DNA of 36,304 nucleotides from Deltaproteobacteria bacterium (lineage in GTDB: Bacteria; Desulfobacterota; Syntrophia; Syntrophales; Smithellaceae), in contig JAAYDW010000108.1 of the NCBI GenBank assembly GCA_012729055.1, positions 1 to 36,304 on the forward strand, written 5' to 3'. The translations under genes were made by a program, and so were the position numbers. Of this stretch, positions 7,720-16,319 are shown piece by piece (within the stretch, counting starts at the first letter, position 1; the number at the start of each line of letters is the position of its first letter). Below the pieces are notes generated by a model. The model made no database searches, had not been told where the DNA came from, and saw nothing but the letters and a program-made list of their open reading frames with translations.

Positions 7720-8943
7720 TTATTTTTGCATATTCATTGAATTCAGATTTAACAGGTGGCCTTCGCAGCCCTGACGCGTGCACACCTCCCAGGAGCAACT
7801 CTCGCGGACCTGCAGGGCGGCCATCGGGGAGCCGCATTCCGCGCAGTTGGAGAAACTCGGCAGCTCACCCCCGCAATGCGGACAGAATAATCTGGACAAA
7901 CTGTTGGCTGGAATCGGATGTTCCATGGCGTTGGACCGGCTGCCGTAAAGCGAAGACATGCGCAGCCAGCCTTTCGTGCCGTTGTAAGAGACACGGAGGT
8001 TTATCGAGGGATAACCGTCCAGCGGATAATCCGGATCCAGAAAACTTTTATTACAGGCGGAGCAGGAAACCTGGAGGGGGAATATCCGATTGTCGGTTTC
8101 CGCATCGATTTTTTCCACGCCGGCCATCGCCTTGGCGATAATGTTTTTCACCTTGCTTTTGCTCACGTGGGGGAAATAATGTCCGTCCACCACCACTGTC
8201 GGCCCCAAAGCGCAGGCCCCCAGACAATTGACGGTCTCCAGGGTGATCTCGTTGTCCGCTGTTGTTTCGCCGGGCGCAATGTCGAGTTCGCGCTGAAATT
8301 CGTCGACGATCCCCTGAGCGCCCCGGACATGGCATGCCGTGCCCAGGCAGACGGATACGCAATGCTTGCCCCGCGGTTTCAGGCTGAATGCTTTATAAAA
8401 GGTCGCGACACCGTAGATATCGACGAGCGAACGACCGGTCTCTTTTGACACCAGGCGCAGCGCCTCTTCAGGAAGATAGGTATACTCCGCCTGGATTTCC
8501 TCCAGGATGGCAATCAGCGCCCCCTTGTTTTTGTCATGCTTCCTGATGGTCTCAAGGATATCTTTTGTATCAATGCTTCTTTTTTCCAAACCCAGCGGAC
8601 TTCCGGATTCCTTTACACAACCTTCACACCGGTATTCCTCGCAATGCCAGATGCCGGATTCGTCCTTCGGATAAAGACAGGTCTTTGCATCATCACACGT
8701 GGCGCATAGCCCCTTGCCGGTATCGCGCGGGACCTGCGCGTCGGATCTTGTTTTCACCGCAACCGGCGCAATCCGGTCTGAACCACTGGTGAATTCTTCG
8801 CAAAAAAAGACAGGCTGCCTGACAGGCTGAACAAAACTGCACAGGGATAAATTTTCACACGAAGAGCAGATGCCTTGTTGTTGCCGGGCATCGGCGTTGC
8901 CGGTCTTTTTCATCTCGAAGCTTGCACGGGCGCTACTTTTCAT
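7720..8943 (-). CDS. NuoE-like 2Fe-2S subunit with extra cysteine-rich ends
   Basis: The NuoE/HymA core lies at about 120-275 of 407 residues, with the thioredoxin-fold cluster ligands Cys199, Cys204, Cys240 and Cys244 (CLGTAC and CLGAC). The N-terminus carries two copies of a small Cys module, C-x2-C-x5-C-x11/12-C-E-E-[FY] (26-51 and 80-104). The C-terminus (about 285-407) adds CxxC pairs (SCSAC, FCPHC, NCAEC) that look like zinc ribbons. A plain NuoE has about 160 residues, so more than half of this protein is accessory. Ribosome site AAAGGGGAG; a sigma-54 promoter lies about 40 bp upstream. It is the first gene of the redox operon, with the NuoF-GltD ATG 17 bp after its stop. Confidence 0.85.
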   Translation of the reverse strand: MKSSARASFEMKKTGNADARQQQGICSSCENLSLCSFVQPVRQPVFFCEEFTSGSDRIAPVAVKTRSDAQVPRDTGKGLCATCDDAKTCLYPKDESGIWHCEEYRCEGCVKESGSPLGLEKRSIDTKDILETIRKHDKNKGALIAILEEIQAEYTYLPEEALRLVSKETGRSLVDIYGVATFYKAFSLKPRGKHCVSVCLGTACHVRGAQGIVDEFQRELDIAPGETTADNEITLETVNCLGACALGPTVVVDGHYFPHVSKSKVKNIIAKAMAGVEKIDAETDNRIFPLQVSCSACNKSFLDPDYPLDGYPSINLRVSYNGTKGWLRMSSLYGSRSNAMEHPIPANSLSRLFCPHCGGELPSFSNCAECGSPMAALQVRESCSWEVCTRQGCEGHLLNLNSMNMQK

Positions 8944-8982
8944 TTTTTCTCCCCTTTCGATAGATGATCGTTTTGAAAGGAG

Positions 8983-8999
8983 AGCAACTTATCTGCCAA
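8983..8999 (-). promoter_or_regulatory. Sigma-54 (-24/-12) promoter of the redox operon
   Basis: Read on the minus strand the site is TTGGCAGATAAGTTGCT. It fits the consensus YTGGCACGNNNNTTGCW with the GG and GC dinucleotides at correct spacing; CG is replaced by GA in the left half. Transcription would begin near 8972, giving a leader of about 30 nt that contains the ribosome site of the NuoE-like gene. I found no clear NtrC-type enhancer dyad in the next 150 bp. Confidence 0.7.
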
Positions 9000-9176
9000 T
9001 TATTCTTAAAGACGGGGAATGCTGTTTGCGAATGATATTACTTAAATAATGTTAATGAGCTAGGATGATATCACCTTCGTCATGGGCAAAAATCATGCAA
9101 TGACGGCAACCCGAAAATCGGCTCGGCTACCGGGGAATTTTGAACCGCCGGAGAGTTTTACCTCGCTTACGACGGT

Positions 9177-9353
9177 TTTGCTCTTTCCGGTGTTTCCAGG
9201 AGCGTTTTTCTGTCGATGCCGAGGATTTTTGCCGTCAGGGTTTATTGTTATTTACGCTCTGCAACACGCTTCGAATATATTCGCATTCCACAGCGGCGCT
9301 TGCCATTGGTGGTAGGCGCCGACCTCTACCGCCGAACGATTTTCTGCTAATTT
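9177..9353 (-). pseudogene. Collapsed copy of a sigma-54 response regulator / histidine kinase pair
   Basis: Positions 9177-9300 are closely similar to 18725-18847, the Fis-type helix-turn-helix end of the response regulator in this window; a run of over 30 identical bases covers the stretch around CTCTGCAACACGCTTCG. Next to it, 9321-9353 resembles 20952-20983, an internal piece of the partner kinase (NYPKIVRRQRST), now with stop codons. In the intact pair these pieces lie 2.1 kb apart in the same order, so the copy has lost everything between. No reading frame survives. Confidence 0.75.
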
Positions 9354-9870
9354 GATGAAGCCGGTTTCAGTGGCTTCTGCCTCCATGACCGATGAGACTG
9401 TTTTGCCTCATCCCCGATAAAGGCTTCCGTAAATGCCGCAGGATCAGATGGGACAACAGTGTGGCGGACAGTGAATGTTTCTGTAATCGCCGCTGCCGGG
9501 GTCGGGCCATCGAAATCAAACTGCCGGAAAAGCAACCGGATATCCCAGAAATCTTTCATGCAACTGTTCATAATGCCCCGCCTGCTCATCGCCTCGAATT
9601 TCTCGGCAATCGTGTTCTTCTCACTGCACCCGCGGATTTGCGGCGCCGGCAAATCGAGAATCGGCGGATACGCATCAGATCAGGTGGCTGAAGACATACA
9701 TCCCGAAGCATGGCTATGATGGCACCCGTGCTGTTTTTCATCTTGCCCAGCATGCCGATGTCCATTGTGGATCGAAACGCATGCATTTCCCACACTAGAA
9801 CAATAAAGTGATTTCCATGGCTATCGCGGAGGCAGATTTCCAGACAGGGCGCAGTCGTCTTCCGTTTCAC
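9347..9870 (-). pseudogene. Broken AbiEii/AbiGii-family nucleotidyltransferase toxin gene
   Basis: Two pieces of an AbiEii-type toxin lie in different frames. The N-terminal piece (9870 to about 9690) reads GNHFIVLVWEMHAFRSTMDI, then GMLGKMKNSTGAI. The C-terminal piece (about 9690-9347) reads YPPILDLPAPQIRG, NTIAEKFEAM and MKDFWDIRLLFRQFDFDG, hallmarks of the family. The middle third is missing, and a TGA precedes the second piece in its frame. The catalytic TMDID motif reads TMDIG, so an active-site aspartate is lost. No antitoxin partner is found. The remnant directly abuts the kinase fragment, suggesting a decayed island junction. Confidence 0.8.
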
Positions 9871-9919
9871 GGCGGCAACATATCTGTCTCGTCCAATCTC
9901 ATTACATAATATTTTTCAC

Positions 9920-12442
9920 CTACTTGACGATATTAATCGTCATCGAGATGTCTCGGACTTCATTTGGCGGTATACCGTTTATATTGTAAGCTGCATTGAT
10001 CGCCGCAATGACTTGTGTTTCCAGCTCCTTGCTTCTTCCGGCAGCAATCCAATTATATCCGGTCGTAACATTCGGTACGCTTTTAGCTTGGGCATGAACA
10101 GCAACACTCCTCGGTCCAAAAGTATAGTGGGCATATGCGTCACCGGAACTGCCCGATGCCGCATCTGTAATAACATCAGATGAGCATGCTGAAAACTGCA
10201 CCCATGTGATATTAACAAGAGTGGTTTCACTGTATTGCCCTGCCAGGCCACAATCAAAATATTCCCTTCCAAACGGTATCGGCGGCGTCCAGATGCCAGG
10301 CCATGTTGGATCAAGTCTATGGACCCACTGAGGTATAAAATTGTCTTCGCTGTGTGTCATGTCCCATGGTCCTTGCGATCCGCTCGCCGGCTTCTGCCAA
10401 ATCTTCGTTTTATAATTTCCCGAGAATGATGTTATCTCACCAAAGGCGCTATAAAATTTGTATGTTAAGCTTGACGTGCTGCTACCGCCATAAATAAACT
10501 GCGGTGTACCAGCCATTTGTGTAGCTTCAGATTTAGATGAGCTAATCACGTGAGTCCGCACTCCGGTGGCCGCAACAGGAGAATTCGGAATATTGATGGG
10601 GCGGTAGAAACTTTTCGGAAATGGATTTTCTCGGAACCGGTATTGAGGATCATAGGGCGGATACGGATATCGATATAAATGTCTCGTAACCGCCTTGATA
10701 TCTTTATTTTGAGTGCCTTTTACATTTGTTATCGGATACTCTTCTCCAAAATGCTCGGGGTCGAAGTAACCGATAATAGTTTCGACTGTATTTATATTCA
10801 CCGAATCAAACATATTTGGGATTAAGATACCGCATTCAGAAGGCTTGCTTCCAGCAAAAGAATATGCCTGCCCTATCTCAAGACCACATTCGACCAGTAA
10901 TCCAAAAATTTCTTTACCGACTACAGTTCTTTCATTATACCATGTCTGAAAAACGGCATCGTCAAAAACAATTTGGCCAGAAGGAGCAATTTCCGTGACC
11001 ATCGGCGACCCTCGCGGACTGCTAGTTGTGGGATTCCAAACAAAAGCCACACTTTTTGCATAAGCTCCCCCTTGCAGTCTTTCAGGAGTTGTAGGGAAAT
11101 CATGCAGCCTAATATGAATGACTACCGACTCAACAGGGATAAACTTACCGATAACAGCGCCGGATTCGCTGCCAAGCTGGCCTTTATAAACAAGCATATA
11201 GGATGACGCATCTTCGGGCGAATTGAACGGAATTATCTGCTCCGCACCGTTTGCAATGGTGTTGGCTTGTGCGCTTGATAATAAAGTCCGCCGGCCATCG
11301 GCATTATCAGAATATATTTCAAATGTTCCATTGGAAATTGTTTCAGATGAAACGTTTTTGATCTTGATATTGCCATCACCGAACACTGCATCCAGCTGTC
11401 CCCGAAAAAAATAACTTAATACTTGGGAGGAATAGCCGATTGCGCGGGGGATGAGATATTGAGCATAGTCGGCATGGACATAGTCGTCCAGTCTTAATCC
11501 CCGGAAGGCATCAGTGGACGGCAGTAAGTTATAGTATATTTTTTCCCGCACAAAGTGCTCGATGGGGAGAGGTCCCGTTTTTCTCTGATAAACGACTGTT
11601 TTGCCAGATCCCATGTCTTGCTCGTAGGCTTGCAGGTTGCTCCAGTTTGGATAGGTAAAATGCCGAAAAATAGTTTTTGCGCTAAGAAAGTTGGAATTGG
11701 TAAATTCCGAAAGGCCGACACTATTCGATAAAGTAACAGTGGGATTTGAATCATCATCATATTGACCCGTGTCAAAAAGATTAAGAATCAAAAAGGAAGA
11801 ATTGTAAGGCGTATGAGCCTGGAAAGTATACGCGTTGACCTGAGTTCCATCTTTGATATTTCTTTTCGCCCATAATTCATAACCGTCACCTTTTAATCCA
11901 TGCGCATCATTTCTGACATGCGCCGGTACGGACATGTCCTGAATCAGGTGCATTACTTGGCCTATGGCTCTGAACGTTTCCGCAAAGTTAGTATCTCTTG
12001 CCGCCTTGTCCTTTGAAGTCAGAGCTTTATAATAATAGTCTCTGGCATCAAACCATGAATATTGACCGTCTGCATACTGATTACCAGCAGGTTTCAAGGC
12101 CCAGTCTTTTGCGGAAATAAAAATGCTAAACAACCCCTGATCATTTAATGGATTGTAAAAATGGTTTGAATAGCGGAGAAAATTATCTTCGTATTCGCCA
12201 CCATCACGAAATAATTCCCATACCTTCTTCTGATTGAAACCTTCCTCCACACCACCTTGCATTCCTAATTGATTTCTCAAATATTCACCTAAAAATGCTC
12301 CTTTCGCAATATACTCGTTAATTGCACTATGTGTCTCTATCTCAAGGGCAAGGCAGTGTATTGGAATCAGTGTGAAAGACAAAAAGAAGATTATGAATAC
12401 CATTAATAAATAAATGATATTATCCATTTTACTGTGTTTCAT
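9920..12442 (-). CDS. Secreted protein with zinc-dependent phospholipase-C-like N-terminal domain
   Basis: An 840-residue protein with a signal/anchor segment (about 7-32). The N-terminal 340 residues are mostly helical with His/Asp/Trp positions as in zinc-dependent phospholipase C / S1-P1 nuclease folds: ETHSAINEYIAKGAF near the mature start and GQVMHLIQDMSVPAHVRND (about 161-179). The rest (about 380-840) is beta-rich, low in cysteine and not recognised. The ATG overlaps the TGA of the preceding gene (ATGA), so the two are translated together. Role inferred: surface or secreted hydrolase; whether the lipase chemistry is retained cannot be judged. A fossil of a second such gene lies at 13115-13246. 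Confidence 0.6.
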   Translation of the reverse strand: MKHSKMDNIIYLLMVFIIFFLSFTLIPIHCLALEIETHSAINEYIAKGAFLGEYLRNQLGMQGGVEEGFNQKKVWELFRDGGEYEDNFLRYSNHFYNPLNDQGLFSIFISAKDWALKPAGNQYADGQYSWFDARDYYYKALTSKDKAARDTNFAETFRAIGQVMHLIQDMSVPAHVRNDAHGLKGDGYELWAKRNIKDGTQVNAYTFQAHTPYNSSFLILNLFDTGQYDDDSNPTVTLSNSVGLSEFTNSNFLSAKTIFRHFTYPNWSNLQAYEQDMGSGKTVVYQRKTGPLPIEHFVREKIYYNLLPSTDAFRGLRLDDYVHADYAQYLIPRAIGYSSQVLSYFFRGQLDAVFGDGNIKIKNVSSETISNGTFEIYSDNADGRRTLLSSAQANTIANGAEQIIPFNSPEDASSYMLVYKGQLGSESGAVIGKFIPVESVVIHIRLHDFPTTPERLQGGAYAKSVAFVWNPTTSSPRGSPMVTEIAPSGQIVFDDAVFQTWYNERTVVGKEIFGLLVECGLEIGQAYSFAGSKPSECGILIPNMFDSVNINTVETIIGYFDPEHFGEEYPITNVKGTQNKDIKAVTRHLYRYPYPPYDPQYRFRENPFPKSFYRPINIPNSPVAATGVRTHVISSSKSEATQMAGTPQFIYGGSSTSSLTYKFYSAFGEITSFSGNYKTKIWQKPASGSQGPWDMTHSEDNFIPQWVHRLDPTWPGIWTPPIPFGREYFDCGLAGQYSETTLVNITWVQFSACSSDVITDAASGSSGDAYAHYTFGPRSVAVHAQAKSVPNVTTGYNWIAAGRSKELETQVIAAINAAYNINGIPPNEVRDISMTINIVK

Positions 12443-13071
12443 CGTATATCGCCCTCCAACCCTCTTTTTTTGCGATCTTCATTGATGGCTTTAAATAAGA
12501 GTGGCAACTTATTTGATCTGTAGTCAGAGGACGGCGCACCTGGACTACCTCTGACGAAATCTTCACTTGTTTTTGCTCTTTTCAGTTCCATAATTCCCAG
12601 CGGTCCTTTCCATTTGACATAGCTGCCGTCTTCAAATGAACCGGCTTCAATCTCGGTCTCTTTGCCGACTTCTATCGCTGAAAAATATTTCTCCATCAAA
12701 ATCGGCTGAATATACATTGGACCGTACCCGGCCATATAGCCGGGTTTGTAAAATATGAATTCAGCGCCAACATCTTCCGTAAAGAGTATCAGCGAAGAAT
12801 ATGAAGGAAGATAAAACTCGCCCTTTTTGTCTGTTAACGTTTCTTTTGCATGAAAAACATAAGAATTCGGACCGCCCGGCCCGCCGATCAAAGGTCGTTT
12901 TAAATAAAGAACAACCACCACTGCGCCTTCAATCGGTTGTCTGGTTTCAGCATCGATCATTCTACCGCTAAATTCCGGTTTGCTGTAGATCAGCCCACCG
13001 CAATGCGCCGCCGCCACTAAGGAAAAAAACATAATTGTTGCAAAAATGAATACAGAGTAATGCTTCGTCAT
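12439..13071 (-). CDS. Secreted carboxypeptidase-regulatory-like domain protein
   Basis: A 210-residue protein with a cleavable-type signal (residues 5-23, LVAAAHC). The beta-sandwich segment FSGRMIDAETRQPIEGAVVVV with later DKKGEFYLPSY is typical of the carboxypeptidase regulatory-like (transthyretin-like) domain. No catalytic motif is seen. Ribosome site GGAGGG. Coupled by ATGA to the phospholipase-like gene, so it may be a binding or structural partner of that protein. Confidence 0.6.
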   Translation of the reverse strand: MTKHYSVFIFATIMFFSLVAAAHCGGLIYSKPEFSGRMIDAETRQPIEGAVVVVLYLKRPLIGGPGGPNSYVFHAKETLTDKKGEFYLPSYSSLILFTEDVGAEFIFYKPGYMAGYGPMYIQPILMEKYFSAIEVGKETEIEAGSFEDGSYVKWKGPLGIMELKRAKTSEDFVRGSPGAPSSDYRSNKLPLLFKAINEDRKKRGLEGDIR

Positions 13072-13114
13072 GGCTAACCCTCCGGATAAGGAATCAATGA
13101 CTTGGTATGAATTT

Positions 13115-13246
13115 CATTTTTCTGGTCTGCGCCGGCACGGACATTTCCTTCACCAGATGCGTGACCTGACCCACTCCCTGGAACGTGTGGGCAAACCAGT
13201 CATTTCTGGATTTATTTTCTGCTGCTGTAAGTGCCCGATAGCAGCA
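13115..13246 (-). pseudogene. Fragment of a second phospholipase-C-like gene
   Basis: In the gap between two genes a minus-strand frame reads YRALTAAENKSRNDWFAHTF and then QGVGQVTHLVKEMSVPAQ. This aligns without gaps to the 840-residue neighbour (YYKALTSKDKAARDTNFAET, then FRAIGQVMHLIQDMSVPAH). Homology fades on both sides; the conserved HVRND end is lost. It is too short to function and is best read as the relic of a duplicated gene. Confidence 0.75.
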
Positions 13247-13315
13247 ATATCCACCATGATATTAAACTCCCATCTGAGTTCAAGATCTCTTTTGTTCGTG
13301 GCGCACCTACTATGG

Positions 13316-15907
13316 TCAAAATTCATCAACAAACCACAGCCCCGATGCATCTTGTCTGAAATCAATTTGATATACGTATGTTCTTCCATTTTTTACTGCC
13401 GCCAGCTCATACCTTGCAACGGATGCTTCCATTGATATCAGGGTAAAGCTTCGGTAAGACGCCGTAATGGATGTCCAATGGTCTTTCAACACAGTGAAGA
13501 CGACTTCATAATTTTCTCTTCTGGAGGGTAAAATATAATTCAGTGCCGATGAAGGATCTCCACGTTGCAATGCTTCTGTCATGCCAGTCCATTTTGATTT
13601 CAGTAATGTATCAACTATATTCAGGGGTAAGACAGTCACTGCAATCTTATCCGCATAGTTATTGCCGTCCGGGCCTGTTACCTGGGCGGTAAAATAATAA
13701 ACCCCTTCCGTTGTCAATTTATATTTGTATTCCTCCGGATTGTCACTGACCAATTGCTCGACTGTACTTGCGCCGGTAAAAGTAATCGTTGGATTGCCGA
13801 TGCTGAACGTGCCGTTGATTCTTAAAGTAACTTCCATTGGTGCAATGCCGGAATCGGGATACGCGGACATTTCGATAAAGTTCTGCGGAATAGCTGCGTT
13901 TACGGTAATGGATTTTGTCGCTGTCGTTCCGTTAATGTCCTTCGCGGTCGCGGTGATGGTGTTTTGCCCTTCGGTCAGGGGAACATCGTTTAAGGCAAAC
14001 TGATTATTGTTCAGGGAGGCGGCGATGCCGTTGATGGTCACGCCGGTTTCCGCATTGACGGCGTTGGCAATCGACCCGTTAACCATGACACTGCTGCCGC
14101 TAATCGTCGTGCCGGCGGTGGGTGATGTGATCGTGATATCAATCTTTCCGCTGGTCTTAAAAGCACTGTCGCCGGAATAGATGGTTGTGCCATTTGATGA
14201 CGCCGCCGCAATGCGAAAATGATATGTCGTGGCCGGGGATAATCCCGCGAGCGTCAGGCTGTGCGCTGTATTTTCAACAGCATCGGAGGCTGCGCTGCCA
14301 TAAGAGGTTGTCGTGCCGTATTGAACGGCTCCTTGTGTCGGTTGATCCGTCGCCCAACTGATTTTGGCCGAGGTACTGGTAACATCCGAAACCGAGATAT
14401 TGCTGATCTCGGGATCAACGGGGGTTAAGGCTGTGTTCGTGATGGCAGTTTCTCCGGCGGTCACCGATCCGGCAAAGGAGTTCGGCAAATACCAAGGCTT
14501 GATGACGGTGCCGGCAAAAGCGCCGGGGGCCACCTCGGCGGTAAATGTTCCGGAGATGCCCGTTGCGATCGTCTGGGTATTTCCTTCAGCATCTGTTATG
14601 GTTACGATGGCCAAAGGCAATAACCCGCCCGTTACGGCATTGGAAACAACGCCCGTTACTTTTCCGGCCGCCGGAAGGGCAATGTCGACCGTGATATTGT
14701 AGCAGTCCGTGCGGCCATATTGATCCGTGGCAATGGCGGAAATGGTGTTCTTGCCCGCTTTGAAGGTTAGAGTTGCTGTAAAGGTATGAGCGCTTACAGT
14801 AGCTGCAACGCCATTAACCGTTACATTGGAACTGTTTTTCACGATGCCGGAAACAGTGACGGTATCGGACAATATCTGGGCATTGTCCAATGGCGATGTG
14901 ATTTTTATCTTGGGTAGTGTGGGAGAAAGGAGCAAGGGGATAATCGTTAAACCGTCCTTTTCATCATCGGCCACGATGGCGATATTTTTTAGGCTGTTGA
15001 CTGCAATGCATTGTGGATGACGGGGGAGTGAATACGTTTTGATGATTTTACTCGTGTCGAGATTTAAAAGAAGGAGTTTTCTGTCGCGGTCGCATAAAAT
15101 CACCGCCCGGTTGTCAATGCTGTTGAATGCGACGTCCAGCGGAAACTTTGCAACATGAATTAACGTATGGCGTCTGCTCAATAAGTCTATTTCTGTAATG
15201 CTGTGGTCGTGATAATTAGTGATCAACGCCGTATTCGTTTTCGGATTGACGTCTATGGCCTGTGGTCTTCTTTCCAAATCAATTGAATCGCAGATACGAT
15301 ATGTATTCATGTCGATCATAATAAGCTTCGTCCGCACAGGGTTCAGCAGAAGCGCCGCATTTCGTTCCGGGTCGACGGCAATATCTCCCGCATGCAAACC
15401 AACGGGAGTTTTCGCAATAATTTTTTTCTGCAAAATATCGAGAAAGCAGATGTGAAAATCAGTTGCGCTGGTGATGGCTGCTATGTGTGTTCGTGAGTTA
15501 ATGGCAATGCCGCCGGTGACATTCCCGACATGAATATCCGCAGCCACCCGATTATTATTCAAATCAATCAAGGTCACCGAACGTTCGCCCTGATGGGTAA
15601 CGACGGCAATATTCAATTCCGCATCAATTGCCACGCCCTTGGGCATTCTTCCGACGTGAAGTTTTGTAATGATCTTTTCGGTGTTCAGGTCAACGATGGA
15701 TACGGTATTGGAATGCCGGTGGGTAACTACGGCTCTGTTAGTTGCCGGATTTAAAGCAAGCATTCGCGGATCATCGTCAATGGCGATGCTTGCGTGATCA
15801 TCATTGGATGAGACGCTTCCCTGGAAAAAGAAGATGCCCGGAAGCACTAAAGCAATCAACAGAATAATTGATCTTCTTTTGCCGGGCGCAGTAAACCATA
15901 AAAACAT
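13316..15907 (-). CDS. Secreted multi-domain protein: YVTN-type beta-propeller, Ig-like and fibronectin III modules
   Basis: 863 residues. After a hydrophobic signal (about 12-32) come about seven 40-44-residue repeats of the form NPxTNxAxVTxxxxxTVSIVDL (40-330), a YVTN/NHL-type propeller. Next come a glucodextranase-like Ig domain (about 335-415), a carboxypeptidase-regulatory-like domain (418-500), fibronectin III (500-590, with SAKISWATDQPTQGAVQYG), a second Ig unit (592-665), a PKD-like domain (667-760) and a conserved 100-residue tail ending GLWFVDEF. Ribosome site GAAGGTG. It heads the minus-strand surface-protein cluster. Role inferred: extracellular binding or scaffolding; no enzyme motif seen. 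Confidence 0.7.
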   Translation of the reverse strand: MFLWFTAPGKRRSIILLIALVLPGIFFFQGSVSSNDDHASIAIDDDPRMLALNPATNRAVVTHRHSNTVSIVDLNTEKIITKLHVGRMPKGVAIDAELNIAVVTHQGERSVTLIDLNNNRVAADIHVGNVTGGIAINSRTHIAAITSATDFHICFLDILQKKIIAKTPVGLHAGDIAVDPERNAALLLNPVRTKLIMIDMNTYRICDSIDLERRPQAIDVNPKTNTALITNYHDHSITEIDLLSRRHTLIHVAKFPLDVAFNSIDNRAVILCDRDRKLLLLNLDTSKIIKTYSLPRHPQCIAVNSLKNIAIVADDEKDGLTIIPLLLSPTLPKIKITSPLDNAQILSDTVTVSGIVKNSSNVTVNGVAATVSAHTFTATLTFKAGKNTISAIATDQYGRTDCYNITVDIALPAAGKVTGVVSNAVTGGLLPLAIVTITDAEGNTQTIATGISGTFTAEVAPGAFAGTVIKPWYLPNSFAGSVTAGETAITNTALTPVDPEISNISVSDVTSTSAKISWATDQPTQGAVQYGTTTSYGSAASDAVENTAHSLTLAGLSPATTYHFRIAAASSNGTTIYSGDSAFKTSGKIDITITSPTAGTTISGSSVMVNGSIANAVNAETGVTINGIAASLNNNQFALNDVPLTEGQNTITATAKDINGTTATKSITVNAAIPQNFIEMSAYPDSGIAPMEVTLRINGTFSIGNPTITFTGASTVEQLVSDNPEEYKYKLTTEGVYYFTAQVTGPDGNNYADKIAVTVLPLNIVDTLLKSKWTGMTEALQRGDPSSALNYILPSRRENYEVVFTVLKDHWTSITASYRSFTLISMEASVARYELAAVKNGRTYVYQIDFRQDASGLWFVDEF

Positions 15908-15959
15908 AGCACACCTTCAACAATGAAGTTTGTGGCAAGTTAATGACGAATATATTTTC

Positions 15960-15981
15960 GCAGGATTACTTCTAGTCCTGC
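15960..15981. promoter_or_regulatory. Operator-like dyad upstream of the propeller gene
   Basis: GCAGGA and TCCTGC, extended inward by TA pairs, form an imperfect 22-bp palindrome 53 bp upstream of the propeller ATG. The size suits a dimeric repressor site; no family is assigned. Confidence 0.35.
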
Positions 15982-16319
15982 ATGATGACTGGTATTTTTG
16001 ATGGGATTTCTTAATTGACTATTAAAAATTATCAAATAAGTCAAGATACTAATTCATGGATCTTGCGTGGACATATAAAGATATGCAATGAACCATCCGG
16101 GAGACCTGTTGTATCAAGGGATACGCCAATAACCCAAAAACGACAGGAGGCACCCAAATGGTAAAAAAGTGCAATGAGGATAGCGGGTAAAGCCACGTCA
16201 GTAAACGATATAATGCAACCTGCGGGATAGCCAGAAGAATCAATGCTTCAACAGCCTATGGGACATGTGGCGAGCAGTTAAGCCCATTTGGCGGGCTTTG
16301 GGGACTTGGATAGTTTCTG
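15982..16319. other. AT-rich intergenic stretch
   Basis: A 64-codon minus-strand frame (16049-16243) encodes two hydrophobic segments (LLTWLYPLSSLHFFTIWVPP) but has no clear ribosome site or family, so it is not called a gene; it may be a relic of a membrane protein. Nothing else recognised. Confidence 0.25.
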
